In this document: positions 24,186 through 32,732 of the stretch, in pieces
Layout: each line of letters opens with the position of its first letter
How positions within the stretch are numbered: position 1 is the stretch's first letter
From: CAYGLV01 sp964351025
GTDB lineage: Bacteria > Actinomycetota > Thermoleophilia > Gaiellales > Gaiellaceae
Length of the DNA: 64,000 nt
Reading direction: 5' to 3'
NCBI GenBank assembly: GCA_964351025.1
Contig: CAYGLV010000001.1
Coordinates: 1 to 64,000 of the forward strand
The notes under the pieces: generated by a model
What the model saw: the letters and a program-made list of their open reading frames with translations, nothing else
Told to the model about the DNA's origin: nothing
Databases searched by the model: none
Position numbers and translations under genes: made by a program

Positions 24186-24805
24186 CTGCGAGCCTTGACG
24201 CGCGTGCGGGGCTTCGGCGCGTTCGCAACCGTGTTCAGGACGGAGGCTGTGTTCGGGCCGATCAGGGTCGCGAGCAAGGCCCGGAACGACGCGGCGGGCA
24301 GCGCCGCCGCCTCGTCTGTGGCCGAGGCGGGGCGCAGCGAGTTGTCCTGCGAAGGCCAGTACGACCAGGTGAGTGTGGAGGCGAAGCGTTCGCATGTGTT
24401 GTCGCCGTGGGCCACGCCAGGCGTCTCGCCGCAGTAGGCCTGGCCACCGAGCCGCTCCTGGAGCAGCCGGCGGGTCTCGGTGCCGAAGAGGAGGAAGTCC
24501 ACCTGGTGCGCGTACTCGTGCTGGACGATCCCCCAGGCGAAGCTGCCGGTTGCGAGGAGCCCGGCGTCGATCCAGATGTTGCCGGGAGTGGCGTATGACG
24601 TGCCGACCCGGGCGACGTGGATCGTGACCGGCCCGGGGACGAGGCCCCAGTTGAACGAGCTGGCCTCGAGCGCTGCGCGAACAGTGGCGCGCTCCTTCGC
24701 CGTTCCGCCGTCGAAGACGTAGTTGCCGCCGCCCGCGAGAGCCTGGCCCGGCAACGTGAGCGCTGCCAGGACGAGGGTGAACCGCAGGACGTGCCGCAGA
24801 AGCAT
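24182..24805 (-). CDS. Secreted protein with HExxH motif, possible metallopeptidase
   Basis: A 207-residue protein with a signal peptide (residues 1-24, FTLVLAALTLPGQALAGG). Near residue 95 it has WGIVQHEYAHQVDF, an HExxH zinc-binding motif preceded by hydrophobic residues. Further His and two Cys follow (GQAYCGETPGVAHGDNTCERF), which may supply the third ligand. It is too short for a known large family and I cannot name one. ATG 24805 starts directly at the signal peptide. It shares its stop CTAG with the regulator gene. The 116 bases upstream show no gene. Confidence 0.62.
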   Translation of the reverse strand: MLLRHVLRFTLVLAALTLPGQALAGGGNYVFDGGTAKERATVRAALEASSFNWGLVPGPVTIHVARVGTSYATPGNIWIDAGLLATGSFAWGIVQHEYAHQVDFLLFGTETRRLLQERLGGQAYCGETPGVAHGDNTCERFASTLTWSYWPSQDNSLRPASATDEAAALPAASFRALLATLIGPNTASVLNTVANAPKPRTRVKARS

Positions 24806-24921
24806 CGTGCTTCATGCGTCGGCTGCGGCGGCTCCGCTCGGGATTCCCGCTCCAGCGCAGCCGTCGTCGCGGCTTCCGCTCCCGCGGGTTCACCCGTTTG
24901 AGGGTCGACCCCCGATGTCGC

Positions 24922-25629
24922 TTAACTCGATCGAGGGCGTAGCGCTGCGAACGGGTCAGTGACCGTCAGCGAGCGGGAGCGGAAACGGAAGAGCTCGGCG
25001 GGGCGGCCACCCGTCCGGCCCGGCTCCCGCCGCTCGCCCGTCGGCTCGATCACGTCCCGGCGCAGGAGCACGCGCTTGAGGTTCGTGGCCGACAGCTCGT
25101 AGCCGAGCGCGGTGACATAGAGGTCGCGCAGCTCCGGCAGCGTGAAGCTCTCCGGGGCGAGAGCGAAGCCGAGGTTCGTGTAGGAGAGCTTCGCGCGCAG
25201 GCGTTCGCGCGCGGCGAGCACGATCTCACCGTGGTCGTAGGCCATCGGCGGCAGGGTGTCGACCGCGTGCCACGCCGTGTCCTCGGGAACGGCGGGGGTG
25301 ACGCCCACCGGCACGAGGCCGAGGTAGGCGGTCGCGAGCTCGCGGAACGCGGGGTTGCGGCCGGGGTCGCTGAGAGTCGCGAGCTGTTCGACGTGGGCGA
25401 CCTCGCGGACGTCCACCTTCTCGGCCAGGTGGCGGCGGATCGACTCCTGGAGCGTCTCGCCCGGGGCGAGCGCGCCCCCCGGCAGCGCCCACGCGTCGCG
25501 GAACGGCTCCCGGGCGCGCTGCCACAACAGCACCTGCAGCCCCGCTCTGCGCACCTGGAAGACGACAGCCAGAACGGCGTGGGCGGACGTTTCCGCCTCT
25601 GAGTCGAGAACCCTGGTAGACTCCGGCAC
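24922..25629 (-). CDS. NrtR-like NUDIX transcription regulator
   Basis: A 235-residue protein. Residues 20-150 form a NUDIX fold with the box GGALAPGETLQESIRRHLAEK. In the catalytic REVxEE part the first Glu is Arg and one of the paired Glu is Ala, so hydrolysis is probably lost. The C-terminal part (about 160-230) is the NrtR winged helix (FTLPELRDLYVTALG, NLKRVLLRRDVIEPTGERR). NrtR proteins repress NAD-related genes and sense ADP-ribose. GTG 25629 was chosen because an upstream extension would overlap the divergent BMP gene. That gene starts 46 bases away, so a shared control region is likely. Confidence 0.75.
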   Translation of the reverse strand: MPESTRVLDSEAETSAHAVLAVVFQVRRAGLQVLLWQRAREPFRDAWALPGGALAPGETLQESIRRHLAEKVDVREVAHVEQLATLSDPGRNPAFRELATAYLGLVPVGVTPAVPEDTAWHAVDTLPPMAYDHGEIVLAARERLRAKLSYTNLGFALAPESFTLPELRDLYVTALGYELSATNLKRVLLRRDVIEPTGERREPGRTGGRPAELFRFRSRSLTVTDPFAALRPRSS

Positions 25630-25675
25630 GAGTTTCAGACTATCAGGCGCAAACCTTCCGGAAAGGGTCGAGACG

Positions 25676-26731
25676 ATGACGGGACTGAGGTGGATCGGCG
25701 CGGCGGCAGTGACGCTGGCGCTGGCGGTGGCGGCGACGGGCTGCGGTGGAGACGACGGTGCCGCTCCGGCGACGACGGGGGCGGGCGCGACCGAGGCGGC
25801 GCCGACGCTCAGGGTCGGTCTCATCACCGATCTCGGCCAGCTGGACGACAACGGCTTCAACGAGCTGGCCTACAACGGCCTCAAGCGCGCGCAGCGCGAG
25901 CTCGGGATCGAGGGCCGCGTCGTCGAGTCGAAGTCGGCCGCGGACTACATACCGAACATGACCGCGCTCGTCCGCCAGGGCTACGACCTGATCATCGGGG
26001 TCGGCTACGCCCAGGGCGACTCGATCGACCAGGCGGCCGTCAAGTTCCCGGACGTGAAGTTCGCGATCGTCGACGTCAGTCAAGCGGATCTCGCGCACGC
26101 GCCAGCCAACGTCCAGGGGCTGCTTTTCCGCGAGGAGCAGGTCGGCTACCTTGTCGGCTTCCTCGCCGCGCTCGAGCAGCAGCGACGTGGCGGCAAGCAG
26201 ATCGTGAGCGCGGTCGGCGGCTTCAAGGAGCCGCCCGTGGATCGCTTCATCGCCGGCTACCGGGCGGGCGCCAGGGCGGCCGCACCCGGAATCACGGTCC
26301 TGTACCAGTACTCGAGCGACTGGGACGACCAGGCGAAGTGCAAGGAGCTGGCTCTGAACCAGATCGCGGCGGGTTCGGGCGTCGTCTTCCAGGTGGCGGG
26401 CGGCTGCGGCCTCGGTGCGCTCACCGCCGCGGCGGACATGGGCGTCTGGGGAATCGGCGTGGACGCCGACCAGTCGTTCCTCGGCCCGCACATCCTCACC
26501 TCGGCCCTCAAAGGCGTCGACAACGCTGTCTTCCTGACGATCAAGTCGGTGCTCGACGGCACGTGGACGGGCGGCGGCAACAGCATCTTCGGTCTCGATC
26601 AGGACGGCGTCGGTCTCGGCAAGGTCAGCTCGAAGGTGCCGCAGGCGGATCTCGATGCGCTCGAGCAGGTCAAAGCCGACATCGCCTCCGGGAAGATCAA
26701 GGACATCCCGACGGCGGTCGCGGAGGGATAG
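25676..26731 (+). CDS. BMP-family substrate-binding lipoprotein
   Basis: A 351-residue lipoprotein. The signal peptide ends in a lipobox (VAATGC, Cys23). The mature part is the BMP/PnrA type: VGLITDLGQLDDNGFNE, YDLIIGVGYAQGDSI, GYLVGFLAAL and GIGVDADQSF. Members bind nucleosides for ABC transporters. The permease and ATPase genes usually found beside it are absent here, so it is an orphan binding protein. ATG 25676 follows GAAAGGG. It is divergent from the NrtR-like regulator by 46 bases and is followed by a 25-bp perfect palindrome. Confidence 0.85.
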   Translation: MTGLRWIGAAAVTLALAVAATGCGGDDGAAPATTGAGATEAAPTLRVGLITDLGQLDDNGFNELAYNGLKRAQRELGIEGRVVESKSAADYIPNMTALVRQGYDLIIGVGYAQGDSIDQAAVKFPDVKFAIVDVSQADLAHAPANVQGLLFREEQVGYLVGFLAALEQQRRGGKQIVSAVGGFKEPPVDRFIAGYRAGARAAAPGITVLYQYSSDWDDQAKCKELALNQIAAGSGVVFQVAGGCGLGALTAAADMGVWGIGVDADQSFLGPHILTSALKGVDNAVFLTIKSVLDGTWTGGGNSIFGLDQDGVGLGKVSSKVPQADLDALEQVKADIASGKIKDIPTAVAEG

Positions 26732-26739
26732 GCGTCCTT

Positions 26740-26790
26740 TCCCCGATGGCGCTGTCCAGGGGTCAGACCCCTGGACAGCGCCATCGGGGA
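26740..26790. repeat. 51-bp near-perfect palindrome, terminator or mobile repeat
   Basis: Positions 26740-26764 and 26766-26790 are exact reverse complements around a single central A, a 25-bp stem. The centre reads GGGGTCAGACCCC. It lies 9 bases past the BMP stop, so it can terminate that transcript, but no T-tract follows in either direction. Such a long perfect palindrome with a GGGGTCAGACCCC core resembles dispersed REP-type elements more than an ordinary terminator. Confidence 0.6.
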
Positions 26791-26895
26791 CCAGAGCCCG
26801 GGAGCCCGCTCGAGGTACGGGGTCATGCCTCAAGCCGCACCGCAACGGCTCCGTTCCCCTCAAGCTCTCGCCGCCGCGGGCCGTATCGTTAGAAT

Positions 26896-28764
26896 ATGGG
26901 GGGCCGATTCCTGCCGGGAGTCGCTGCGGCCGTTCTGGTCGTCGCGCTCGCCTTCCACAGCGGCGGCTACTTCGCGTCGGACTGGGGGCTCGTCGCGCTC
27001 GCGCTCGTGCTGGCGGCGATCACCGCGCTGCTCCTCGCCGACGGCCTGCACTTCGGCCGGCTCGACGCGCTGCTTCTCGCGGCGCTCGGCGCGCTCGGGG
27101 CCTGGCAGCTGCTCACGATCGTCTGGTCGACCGGCGCCGGCGTGCCGGTGCTCGAGGCCGAGCGGACGCTCGTCTACCTCTGCGGCGCTGCGGCGCTCCT
27201 CCTCTGCCTCACGCCTGCCCGCGCGCCGTCGCTCCTCGCCGGGGTGGTGGTGGGCGTTACGGTCGTCGCCGTCTATGCGCTCGGGACGCGCCTGCTCCCG
27301 GGGACGATGGGCGGCGCCTACGACCCCTCGTCCGGATACCAGCTCGCGAAGCCGATCGGCTACTGGAACGCCCTCGGCCTCCTGCTTGCCATGGGCATCG
27401 CCCTCGCCGCCGGGCTCGCGTTGCGCGGCCCGCGCCACCGTGCGGTGATCGCAGCCGCCGCACTCATTCCGCTCACGACCGCCCTCTACTTCACGTTCAG
27501 CCGTGGGTCGGTGGCGGCGCTCGCCGTGGCGCTGGTCGCGCTCGTTGCGCTCGAGGTCGAGCGCCTGCGCGCGGGCGCCGTGGTCGCCACGCTCTTCGCG
27601 GCCCCCGCGGTCGCCGTGCTGCTCGCCTCGCGATCGCCTGCGCTCACCGCGCCGGGCGCCACCCTGCAGACGGCACAGGCGCAGGGGCACCGCCTCGCCT
27701 GGCAACTCGGCGTGCTCGTGCTCGCAGCCGCCACGGTCGCAATGCTCGTCGGGCTCGTCGAGCGGCGTGTCCACCTCTCGCGCGGGGTTCGCAGGACGAT
27801 CGGCTTCGCCGCCTGCATCGCCGTCGCGGCTGGGCTCGTCGGCGGGCTCGTGCTCTCGGGCGGCCCCGTCGCCGTCGTCGACCGCGTACGGGACGCCTTC
27901 GTCGCGCAGCCGCCGCCGACCGAGCGGGGGCTCGAGCGGCGCCTGCTGTCGGTCTCCGGTAACGGGAGGGCTGACTACTGGCGGGTCGCCGCGCGCATGG
28001 TCGAGCGCAACCCGCTGCGCGGCGCCGGTGCAGGCGCGTTCACGGCGCGGTGGGCGCGAGAGCGACCGGTGGAGGTCGAGGCGCGCGACGCCCACAACCT
28101 CTACCTGGAGACGCTTGCGGAGCTGGGCCCGATCGGGCTTGCCGTGCTCATCGTCGCGCTCGGCGCTCCACTCATTGCGCTCAGGCGCGTTCGCACGACG
28201 CCGCCGGCAACGGCGGCGGCCGCCGCGTACGCCGCGTTCCTCGTCCACGCGGCGGTCGACTGGGACTGGGAGGTGCCGTTGCTCGTCCTCGTCGCGCTCG
28301 GGTGTGCGGCGTCGCTGCTCGTCCTGACTCCCGGACGAGCTGCCTTTTTGCTCACCTTCAGGCGTCGTGCGCTCGGTCTCGCCGTCGGCGCGGCGGTGAT
28401 CGCCGCCGCCCTCGTCGTGCACGTCGGGAACCGGGCGACGGCGTCGGCGCTGGACGCGCTCGCGCGCGACGAGCCTGCCGCGGCCGAGGTCGCGGCGCGC
28501 CGTGCGCGCGCGTGGATGCCCTGGTCGCACGAGCCCTGGCAGCTGCTCGGAGAGTCGCAGCTCTCACGGGAAGAGGACGCGGCGGCCGCGAGCAGCCTCC
28601 GCCGCGCAGCCCGGCGCGATCCCGGGCAGTGGAGCGTCTGGTACGACCTCGCCCTCGCCGCCCGCGGCCCCGAAAGGGTGGCAGCGCTCACTCGTGCGAG
28701 GGATCTGAACCCGCTGAGTGTCGAGATCTCCGACCTCGCAGCCGACATCCGAACAGATCCTTAA
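26896..28764 (+). CDS. O-antigen-ligase-like membrane protein with C-terminal TPR-like region
   Basis: A 622-residue protein with about twelve hydrophobic segments across residues 5-510. A long external loop (about 335-420) carries the Wzy_C/O-antigen ligase pattern: GRADYWRVAARMVERNPLRGAGAGAF and DAHNLYLETLAELGPIGLA. The last 110 residues are soluble and helical (TPR-like: WQLLGESQLSREEDAAAASSLRR, RDPGQWSVWYDLALAARG). It probably polymerises or ligates a surface polysaccharide. No other glycan genes lie beside it. ATG 26896 is preceded by no strong site. Confidence 0.75.
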   Translation: MGGRFLPGVAAAVLVVALAFHSGGYFASDWGLVALALVLAAITALLLADGLHFGRLDALLLAALGALGAWQLLTIVWSTGAGVPVLEAERTLVYLCGAAALLLCLTPARAPSLLAGVVVGVTVVAVYALGTRLLPGTMGGAYDPSSGYQLAKPIGYWNALGLLLAMGIALAAGLALRGPRHRAVIAAAALIPLTTALYFTFSRGSVAALAVALVALVALEVERLRAGAVVATLFAAPAVAVLLASRSPALTAPGATLQTAQAQGHRLAWQLGVLVLAAATVAMLVGLVERRVHLSRGVRRTIGFAACIAVAAGLVGGLVLSGGPVAVVDRVRDAFVAQPPPTERGLERRLLSVSGNGRADYWRVAARMVERNPLRGAGAGAFTARWARERPVEVEARDAHNLYLETLAELGPIGLAVLIVALGAPLIALRRVRTTPPATAAAAAYAAFLVHAAVDWDWEVPLLVLVALGCAASLLVLTPGRAAFLLTFRRRALGLAVGAAVIAAALVVHVGNRATASALDALARDEPAAAEVAARRARAWMPWSHEPWQLLGESQLSREEDAAAASSLRRAARRDPGQWSVWYDLALAARGPERVAALTRARDLNPLSVEISDLAADIRTDP

Positions 28765-28846
28765 CGACTGGCGAACAAGTTATCGCGGTCTCGGGGATCT
28801 TCACTTGGGACGAACGACGCATCGACAACGACTGGAGTAGAGACAC

Positions 28847-29278
28847 GTGGCGAAACCAAGAAGCAGCAACCGAAGCTGGCGCCTCGCATCGACCGTCGCG
28901 GTCGCAGCGGTGGCGATCGTCGCGTTCGCCTCGCTCGGCGGCGTCGGCCTCGCGCAGAGCGCGATCGGGCTTGCGCAGTACCAGTACGGCAAGAAGGTCA
29001 CGATCTGCCACAAGGGCAAGAAGGAGATCAGCGTCTCTGTGCGTGCCTGGCCCGCACACAAGCGCCACGGCGACACCGAGGGCGCGTGCGTCGGCACCGC
29101 CGAGAACAAGCACGGGAGCAAGGCGGAGTCCGCCAAGCACGACGGCGCGAAGGAGAACGGAAGGGCCAAGGAAGCTTCCGAACATGCCGCGTCCAGCGAC
29201 CGGTCCGATGACGACTCGGGCAAGGGCAAGGGCAAGAGCAAGGGCAAGGGCAAAGGCAACGGCAACGGGAGGCCCTAG
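28847..29278 (+). CDS. Small secreted protein with CHKGK motif and Lys/Gly tail
   Basis: A 143-residue protein from GTG 28847. It has a signal peptide (about residues 12-37), then a short conserved-looking module VTICHKGKKEISVSVRAW followed by AHKRHGDTEGAC, a motif seen in several bacterial surface proteins. The rest is low-complexity: Ser/Lys/Glu/Asp-rich, then GKGKGKSKGKGKG. The tail is probably disordered and basic. Function unknown. The gene is isolated, 82 bases after the ligase-like gene. Confidence 0.6.
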   Translation: MAKPRSSNRSWRLASTVAVAAVAIVAFASLGGVGLAQSAIGLAQYQYGKKVTICHKGKKEISVSVRAWPAHKRHGDTEGACVGTAENKHGSKAESAKHDGAKENGRAKEASEHAASSDRSDDDSGKGKGKSKGKGKGNGNGRP

Positions 29279-29349
29279 GGCTCCTTCCGATCCGATGCGT
29301 TCCTGAGACCCCAGTCGGGTCTTGCCTGACGCACGTGCCGCTCCCTGAA

Positions 29350-29598
29350 TCAGCCGCCGGCGACCGCCGCCACGATCAGCACCGCGGCAGAGGGTGCGAG
29401 CGGGGCCGCGAGGTCGCGTTCGCGCTCGCCATCCACGTAGGCGTGGATCAGGGGGCGCAGGGTGCCCGTCTCGTCGAGCAGCAGGTCGGCGAGCGGCAGG
29501 GCGCGCAGCGCGTCGCCGAGGGTCGCCGCCTCGACTTCGAACGAGCGGCGGCCGCCGGCCTCCGCAGCGAGCAGGCCGGGGACGCGGACTACGGCCAC
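29350..29598 (-). CDS. MoaD/ThiS-family sulfur carrier-like protein
   Basis: An 82-residue ubiquitin-fold protein from GTG 29598, ending exactly in Gly-Gly (VLIVAAVAGG), the C-terminus that is activated and thiocarboxylated in MoaD and ThiS. Other features fit the beta-grasp fold (VRVPGLLAAEAGG, LRPLIHAYVDG, LAPSAAVLIV). It overlaps the BNR-repeat gene by 10 bases and is downstream of it on the same strand, so the two are co-translated. No MoaE, ThiG or activating enzyme lies nearby, so its partner is unknown. Confidence 0.7.
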   Translation of the reverse strand: MAVVRVPGLLAAEAGGRRSFEVEAATLGDALRALPLADLLLDETGTLRPLIHAYVDGERERDLAAPLAPSAAVLIVAAVAGG

Positions 29599-30659
29599 GG
29601 AGCGGCTTCGACGGAGAGGACCGGCGGCAGGTGCGAGACCGCCTCGATCCACCCGTCGCCCGCGCGCGGGCGCGCGTAGACGAAGCCGCTCTGGGTGCCG
29701 AAGTAGAGCGCGTCGGCGTCGAAGCTCATCCCCTCGCGCAGGACCGCCGCCCACGCGCGCTCGGGCAGCCCCTTCGCGTCGAGCGCCCAACTCGCGCCGC
29801 CGTCGCGCGTGGCGTAGACGCCGAGCCGGCCGTTCGGCGTGACGCGGTTCTCGGCCCCGACCTCGGGGATCACCCAGGCCGCGTCCGCGTCGGCGGGGTC
29901 GAGCGCGAGCGCGAAGCCGAAGCCGCTCGGCAGGCCGTTGCCCTCCAGCCGCTCCCAGCTCGAGCCGCCGTCGTCGGAGCGGTAGACGCCGCAGTGGTTC
30001 TGCTGCCAGAGCCGCCCGCCGCCCGCCGGGTGGGCGAGCAGCTTGTGCACGCACTGGCCGACCTCGGGGAAGGGGTTGTCGGGCATGAAGTCGGCGGCGG
30101 TGCCGGTGTTCGACGGCGTCCACGTCTCGCCGCCGTCCTCGCTGCGGAAGACGCCGGCGGCCGAGATGCCGATCCAGAGCCGCCGCGGCTCGGCCGGATC
30201 GAGCGCGATCGAGTGGCAGATGAGGCCGCCGGCGCCGGGGTGCCAGCGCTCGCGCGTCGCGTGGCCGAGGATGCCCTCGACGGCCTGCCAAGAGCCCCCG
30301 CGGTCGTCCGAGCGGAAGAGCACGCCGGGGTCGCCGCCGAGCCAGAGCGTCTCCGGCTGCGAGGGGTGGGCCGGCTCGAGATGCCACGTGGCGGCGAGCG
30401 TGAGGCCGGACTCCTCGGGGAGCCGCGGCGCCTCGGTGCGCTCCCACGTCTGCCCGCCGTCGGCCGAGACGTGGACGCAGCCGCCGTAGACCGGGTGGTT
30501 CGAGCAGGCGTAGAGCGTCCCGTCGCGCGGGTCGGCGACCGCGTGGTTGACCGACCAGCCCTCGAGCGCCGGGCCCTCCAGCGTCCAGCGCGAGCGCCCG
30601 TCGTCGCTCCGCAGCGCGAAGAGCCCCTTGCGAGTACCCACGAGCAGCAGCGCGCCCAC
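29589..30659 (-). CDS. BNR/Asp-box repeat beta-propeller protein
   Basis: A 356-residue protein with five Asp-box motifs (SADGGQTW, SDDRGGSW, SEDGGETW, SDDGGSSW, TRDGGASW), so a beta-propeller of the BNR/YVTN type. There is no signal peptide (it starts MGALLLVGTRKGLFAL), so it is probably cytosolic. Such propellers include sialidases, but no catalytic Arg triad can be assigned and enzyme activity is not claimed. ATG 30659. It is followed, with a 10-base overlap, by the MoaD-like gene, a pairing that suggests a shared function. A PPOX-family gene lies 57 bases away on the opposite strand. Confidence 0.75.
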   Translation of the reverse strand: MGALLLVGTRKGLFALRSDDGRSRWTLEGPALEGWSVNHAVADPRDGTLYACSNHPVYGGCVHVSADGGQTWERTEAPRLPEESGLTLAATWHLEPAHPSQPETLWLGGDPGVLFRSDDRGGSWQAVEGILGHATRERWHPGAGGLICHSIALDPAEPRRLWIGISAAGVFRSEDGGETWTPSNTGTAADFMPDNPFPEVGQCVHKLLAHPAGGGRLWQQNHCGVYRSDDGGSSWERLEGNGLPSGFGFALALDPADADAAWVIPEVGAENRVTPNGRLGVYATRDGGASWALDAKGLPERAWAAVLREGMSFDADALYFGTQSGFVYARPRAGDGWIEAVSHLPPVLSVEAAPWP

Positions 30660-30716
30660 GGGATGAGATTACCCTGTCGATGCGTTTAGACGAAGGACCC
30701 CACGAAGGAGACACGC

Positions 30717-31115
30717 ATGGCCTCGCTCACCGAGCAGCAGCAGGATTTCCTGAAGAACCCGTACGTCGGCGTCGCGACGACGCTGCGGGCCGACGGCTCG
30801 CCGCACTCCACAGTCGTCTGGGTGGACGTGGACGCCCAGGGCGTCTCGTTCAACACGGCCCACGGCCGCGCCAAGCCCAACAATCTGATCCGCGACCCGC
30901 GCATCTCGCTGATCGTCGTGGACCCCGCCGATCCCTACAAGTGGGTGTCGGTCAGCGGCAAGGCGACGCTCACCGACGACGGCGCCGACGATCAGATCGA
31001 CAACCTCGCGCAGAAGTACATCGGTCAGTTCCCGTACCCGTGGCGGAAGCCCGACGAGCGGCGCGTCTCGGTGCGGATCGCGCCCGAGAAGGTCGACGCG
31101 TCGGGGCTCGGCTAG
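30717..31115 (+). CDS. PPOX/F420-dependent oxidoreductase (Rv1155-like)
   Basis: A 132-residue split-barrel flavin/deazaflavin-binding protein. MASLTEQQQDFLKNPYVGVATT, DGSPHSTVVWVDVD, FNTAHGRAKPNNLIRDPRISL and YKWVSVSGKATLTDD match the FDOR-B type (Rv1155) that uses F420 and reduces small substrates. ATG 30717 follows GAAGGAG. It is divergent from the BNR gene by 57 bases. It ends at a strong hairpin shared with the convergent amine oxidase gene. F420 rather than FMN is inferred from the family. Confidence 0.78.
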   Translation: MASLTEQQQDFLKNPYVGVATTLRADGSPHSTVVWVDVDAQGVSFNTAHGRAKPNNLIRDPRISLIVVDPADPYKWVSVSGKATLTDDGADDQIDNLAQKYIGQFPYPWRKPDERRVSVRIAPEKVDASGLG

Positions 31116-31123
31116 AGCCCGCC

Positions 31124-31156
31124 CGGCGCCAAGCAACACGGTGTTACTTGGCGCCG
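31124..31156. terminator. Bidirectional hairpin terminator
   Basis: CGGCGCCAAG (31124-31133) pairs with CTTGGCGCCG (31147-31156), and inner bases extend the stem (AACAC with GTGTT) with one C/A mismatch, a 16-bp hairpin in all. It fills the 48-base gap between the F420-type gene (plus) and the amine oxidase gene (minus), so it can serve both. Confidence 0.7.
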
Positions 31157-31163
31157 GCAGCGG

Positions 31164-32732
31164 TTACTTGAAGTCGGTCAGGATCTCCGTGGCTGCCCGC
31201 TCGCCGGTCTCGACGGCGCCGTTCAGGTAGCCCTGGAAGTCGAGCGAGGTGTGCTCGCCGGCGAAGTGGCAGTTGCCCTGCCGCTCGCGCTCGAAGCCGG
31301 CGAACTTCGTGTACTGCCCCGGCTTCCAGTAGGAGTACGAACCGCGGGTCCAGCGGTAGCCCGGCCAATAGTCCACCGTGGCGCGGCCGTTCCAGTGCTG
31401 GGAGATCCCGGGCAGGACCGGCTCGAGCTGGGTGAGGAACTGCTGGGCCCGCTGCGCGGGCGTTCCCGAGCCGAAGCTCGCCCCGATCGTGCCGCCGGTG
31501 TAGTCCACGAGGATCCCGGACGCGCCGGGCTGGCCGCGCGTGACCTCCCACGTGTTCTGGTAGCCCGTGTCGGAGAAGGTCTCGCCGTTCGAGCCGAGGT
31601 CGTTCCAGTGCCGGCGCGCGAACTGGGCGTGCAGCTTCGAGTTCGTGCCCATGCCCTGCTCGGCGATCGCCGTCAGCTTGCGTGGCTCGAAGCCGGCCTT
31701 CGAGAGGTCCACCGAGCGGCGGAGGATCGAGAACGGCAGCGCGAGCACGACGTGGTCGGCCGTCACCGAGGTCGCGCCCGAGCCCTTCCTGAAGCTGAGG
31801 GTGTAGGTTCCGGCGTTGTTCAGCTTGACCGCGACGAGCTCCGCCCCGGTCGAGATCTGGCCGGGAAGGGCCTGCGCCAGGCGGTCGGTGAGCTGGTCGT
31901 TGCCGCCGGCGACGTGGTACTTCTCGTTCGAGGGCCCGAAGATGCGCAGCTGGCCCTGGCCCGAGTAGCCGAGCAGGTAGAGGAGGTTGAGAGAGCTCTG
32001 CTCGGCGGAATCGGCGCCGTACTCGATCGTGTAGGCGACATCGAGCAGCTGTCCGAGCCGCGACGCCATGCCTTCCGGCACCGACTCCTCGATCCAGTCC
32101 ACGATCGACATCGCGTCGAGCTCGCGGCCGCGCGGCGTGGACGTGTCCCAGGTCGTCGGGTAGCTCGCGGCGGAGACGTCCTTGTGGAGCTTCTGCCAGA
32201 TCTGCTTGAGGTCGGAGACGATCGCCGTCTCGTGGTACGGCTGCCCGTCGAAGTAGCCCAGTGTCTCCGTGCCGTTCTGCTCGGCGGCGAGCAGGTTGTC
32301 GAGCTTCAGCCCGAGCTCCTGGGTCAGGCTCCGAATCCTGGTGTGGTTCTGGTCGATCAGCTCGCCGCCGTGCTCGACGAGCTGGCCGTCGGCGAACGCG
32401 CCGCGCAGCGTCCAGCAGCGGCCGCCGATGCGGTCCGAGGCCTCGTAGACCTGGGTCGCGTAGCCCGCCTGGCGGAGGCGGTGCGCGCACGAGAGGCCCG
32501 CGAGCCCCGCGCCGACGACGGCGATCCGGGGCGAGCCGGCACCGCGCGCGGACGGCGCGAGCTTCCCGGCCGTGACCGCCGCGACGCCGAGCGCTCCCGC
32601 CTCGGCGAGGAAGCGGAGCCGGCTCGTCCGGCGCTCCTCCTGCACCTGCTCGACGGAAACGTGCCGCGTTGCCGCCTCGGCGACGACGCGGGCCGCATCC
32701 TGCAGTTCCCCCGCAAGCGGTGTTCTGGCCAT
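31164..32732 (-). CDS. Flavin amine oxidase (putrescine/monoamine oxidase-like)
   Basis: A 522-residue FAD amine oxidase. The N-terminal 65 residues include a twin-arginine-like RRTSRLRFLAEAGALGV, so export is possible. FAD-binding: VVGAGLAGLSCAHRL near residue 72, SDRIGGRC, and the C-terminal YWKPGQYTKFAGFE and HFAGEHTSLDFQGYLNGAVETGERAA. It oxidises amines to aldehydes with release of ammonia and hydrogen peroxide. The neighbour across 199 bases is the polyamine catabolic operon, so a polyamine substrate is plausible, though not shown. ATG 32732 has GGAGG four bases upstream. Confidence 0.82.
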   Translation of the reverse strand: MARTPLAGELQDAARVVAEAATRHVSVEQVQEERRTSRLRFLAEAGALGVAAVTAGKLAPSARGAGSPRIAVVGAGLAGLSCAHRLRQAGYATQVYEASDRIGGRCWTLRGAFADGQLVEHGGELIDQNHTRIRSLTQELGLKLDNLLAAEQNGTETLGYFDGQPYHETAIVSDLKQIWQKLHKDVSAASYPTTWDTSTPRGRELDAMSIVDWIEESVPEGMASRLGQLLDVAYTIEYGADSAEQSSLNLLYLLGYSGQGQLRIFGPSNEKYHVAGGNDQLTDRLAQALPGQISTGAELVAVKLNNAGTYTLSFRKGSGATSVTADHVVLALPFSILRRSVDLSKAGFEPRKLTAIAEQGMGTNSKLHAQFARRHWNDLGSNGETFSDTGYQNTWEVTRGQPGASGILVDYTGGTIGASFGSGTPAQRAQQFLTQLEPVLPGISQHWNGRATVDYWPGYRWTRGSYSYWKPGQYTKFAGFERERQGNCHFAGEHTSLDFQGYLNGAVETGERAATEILTDFK

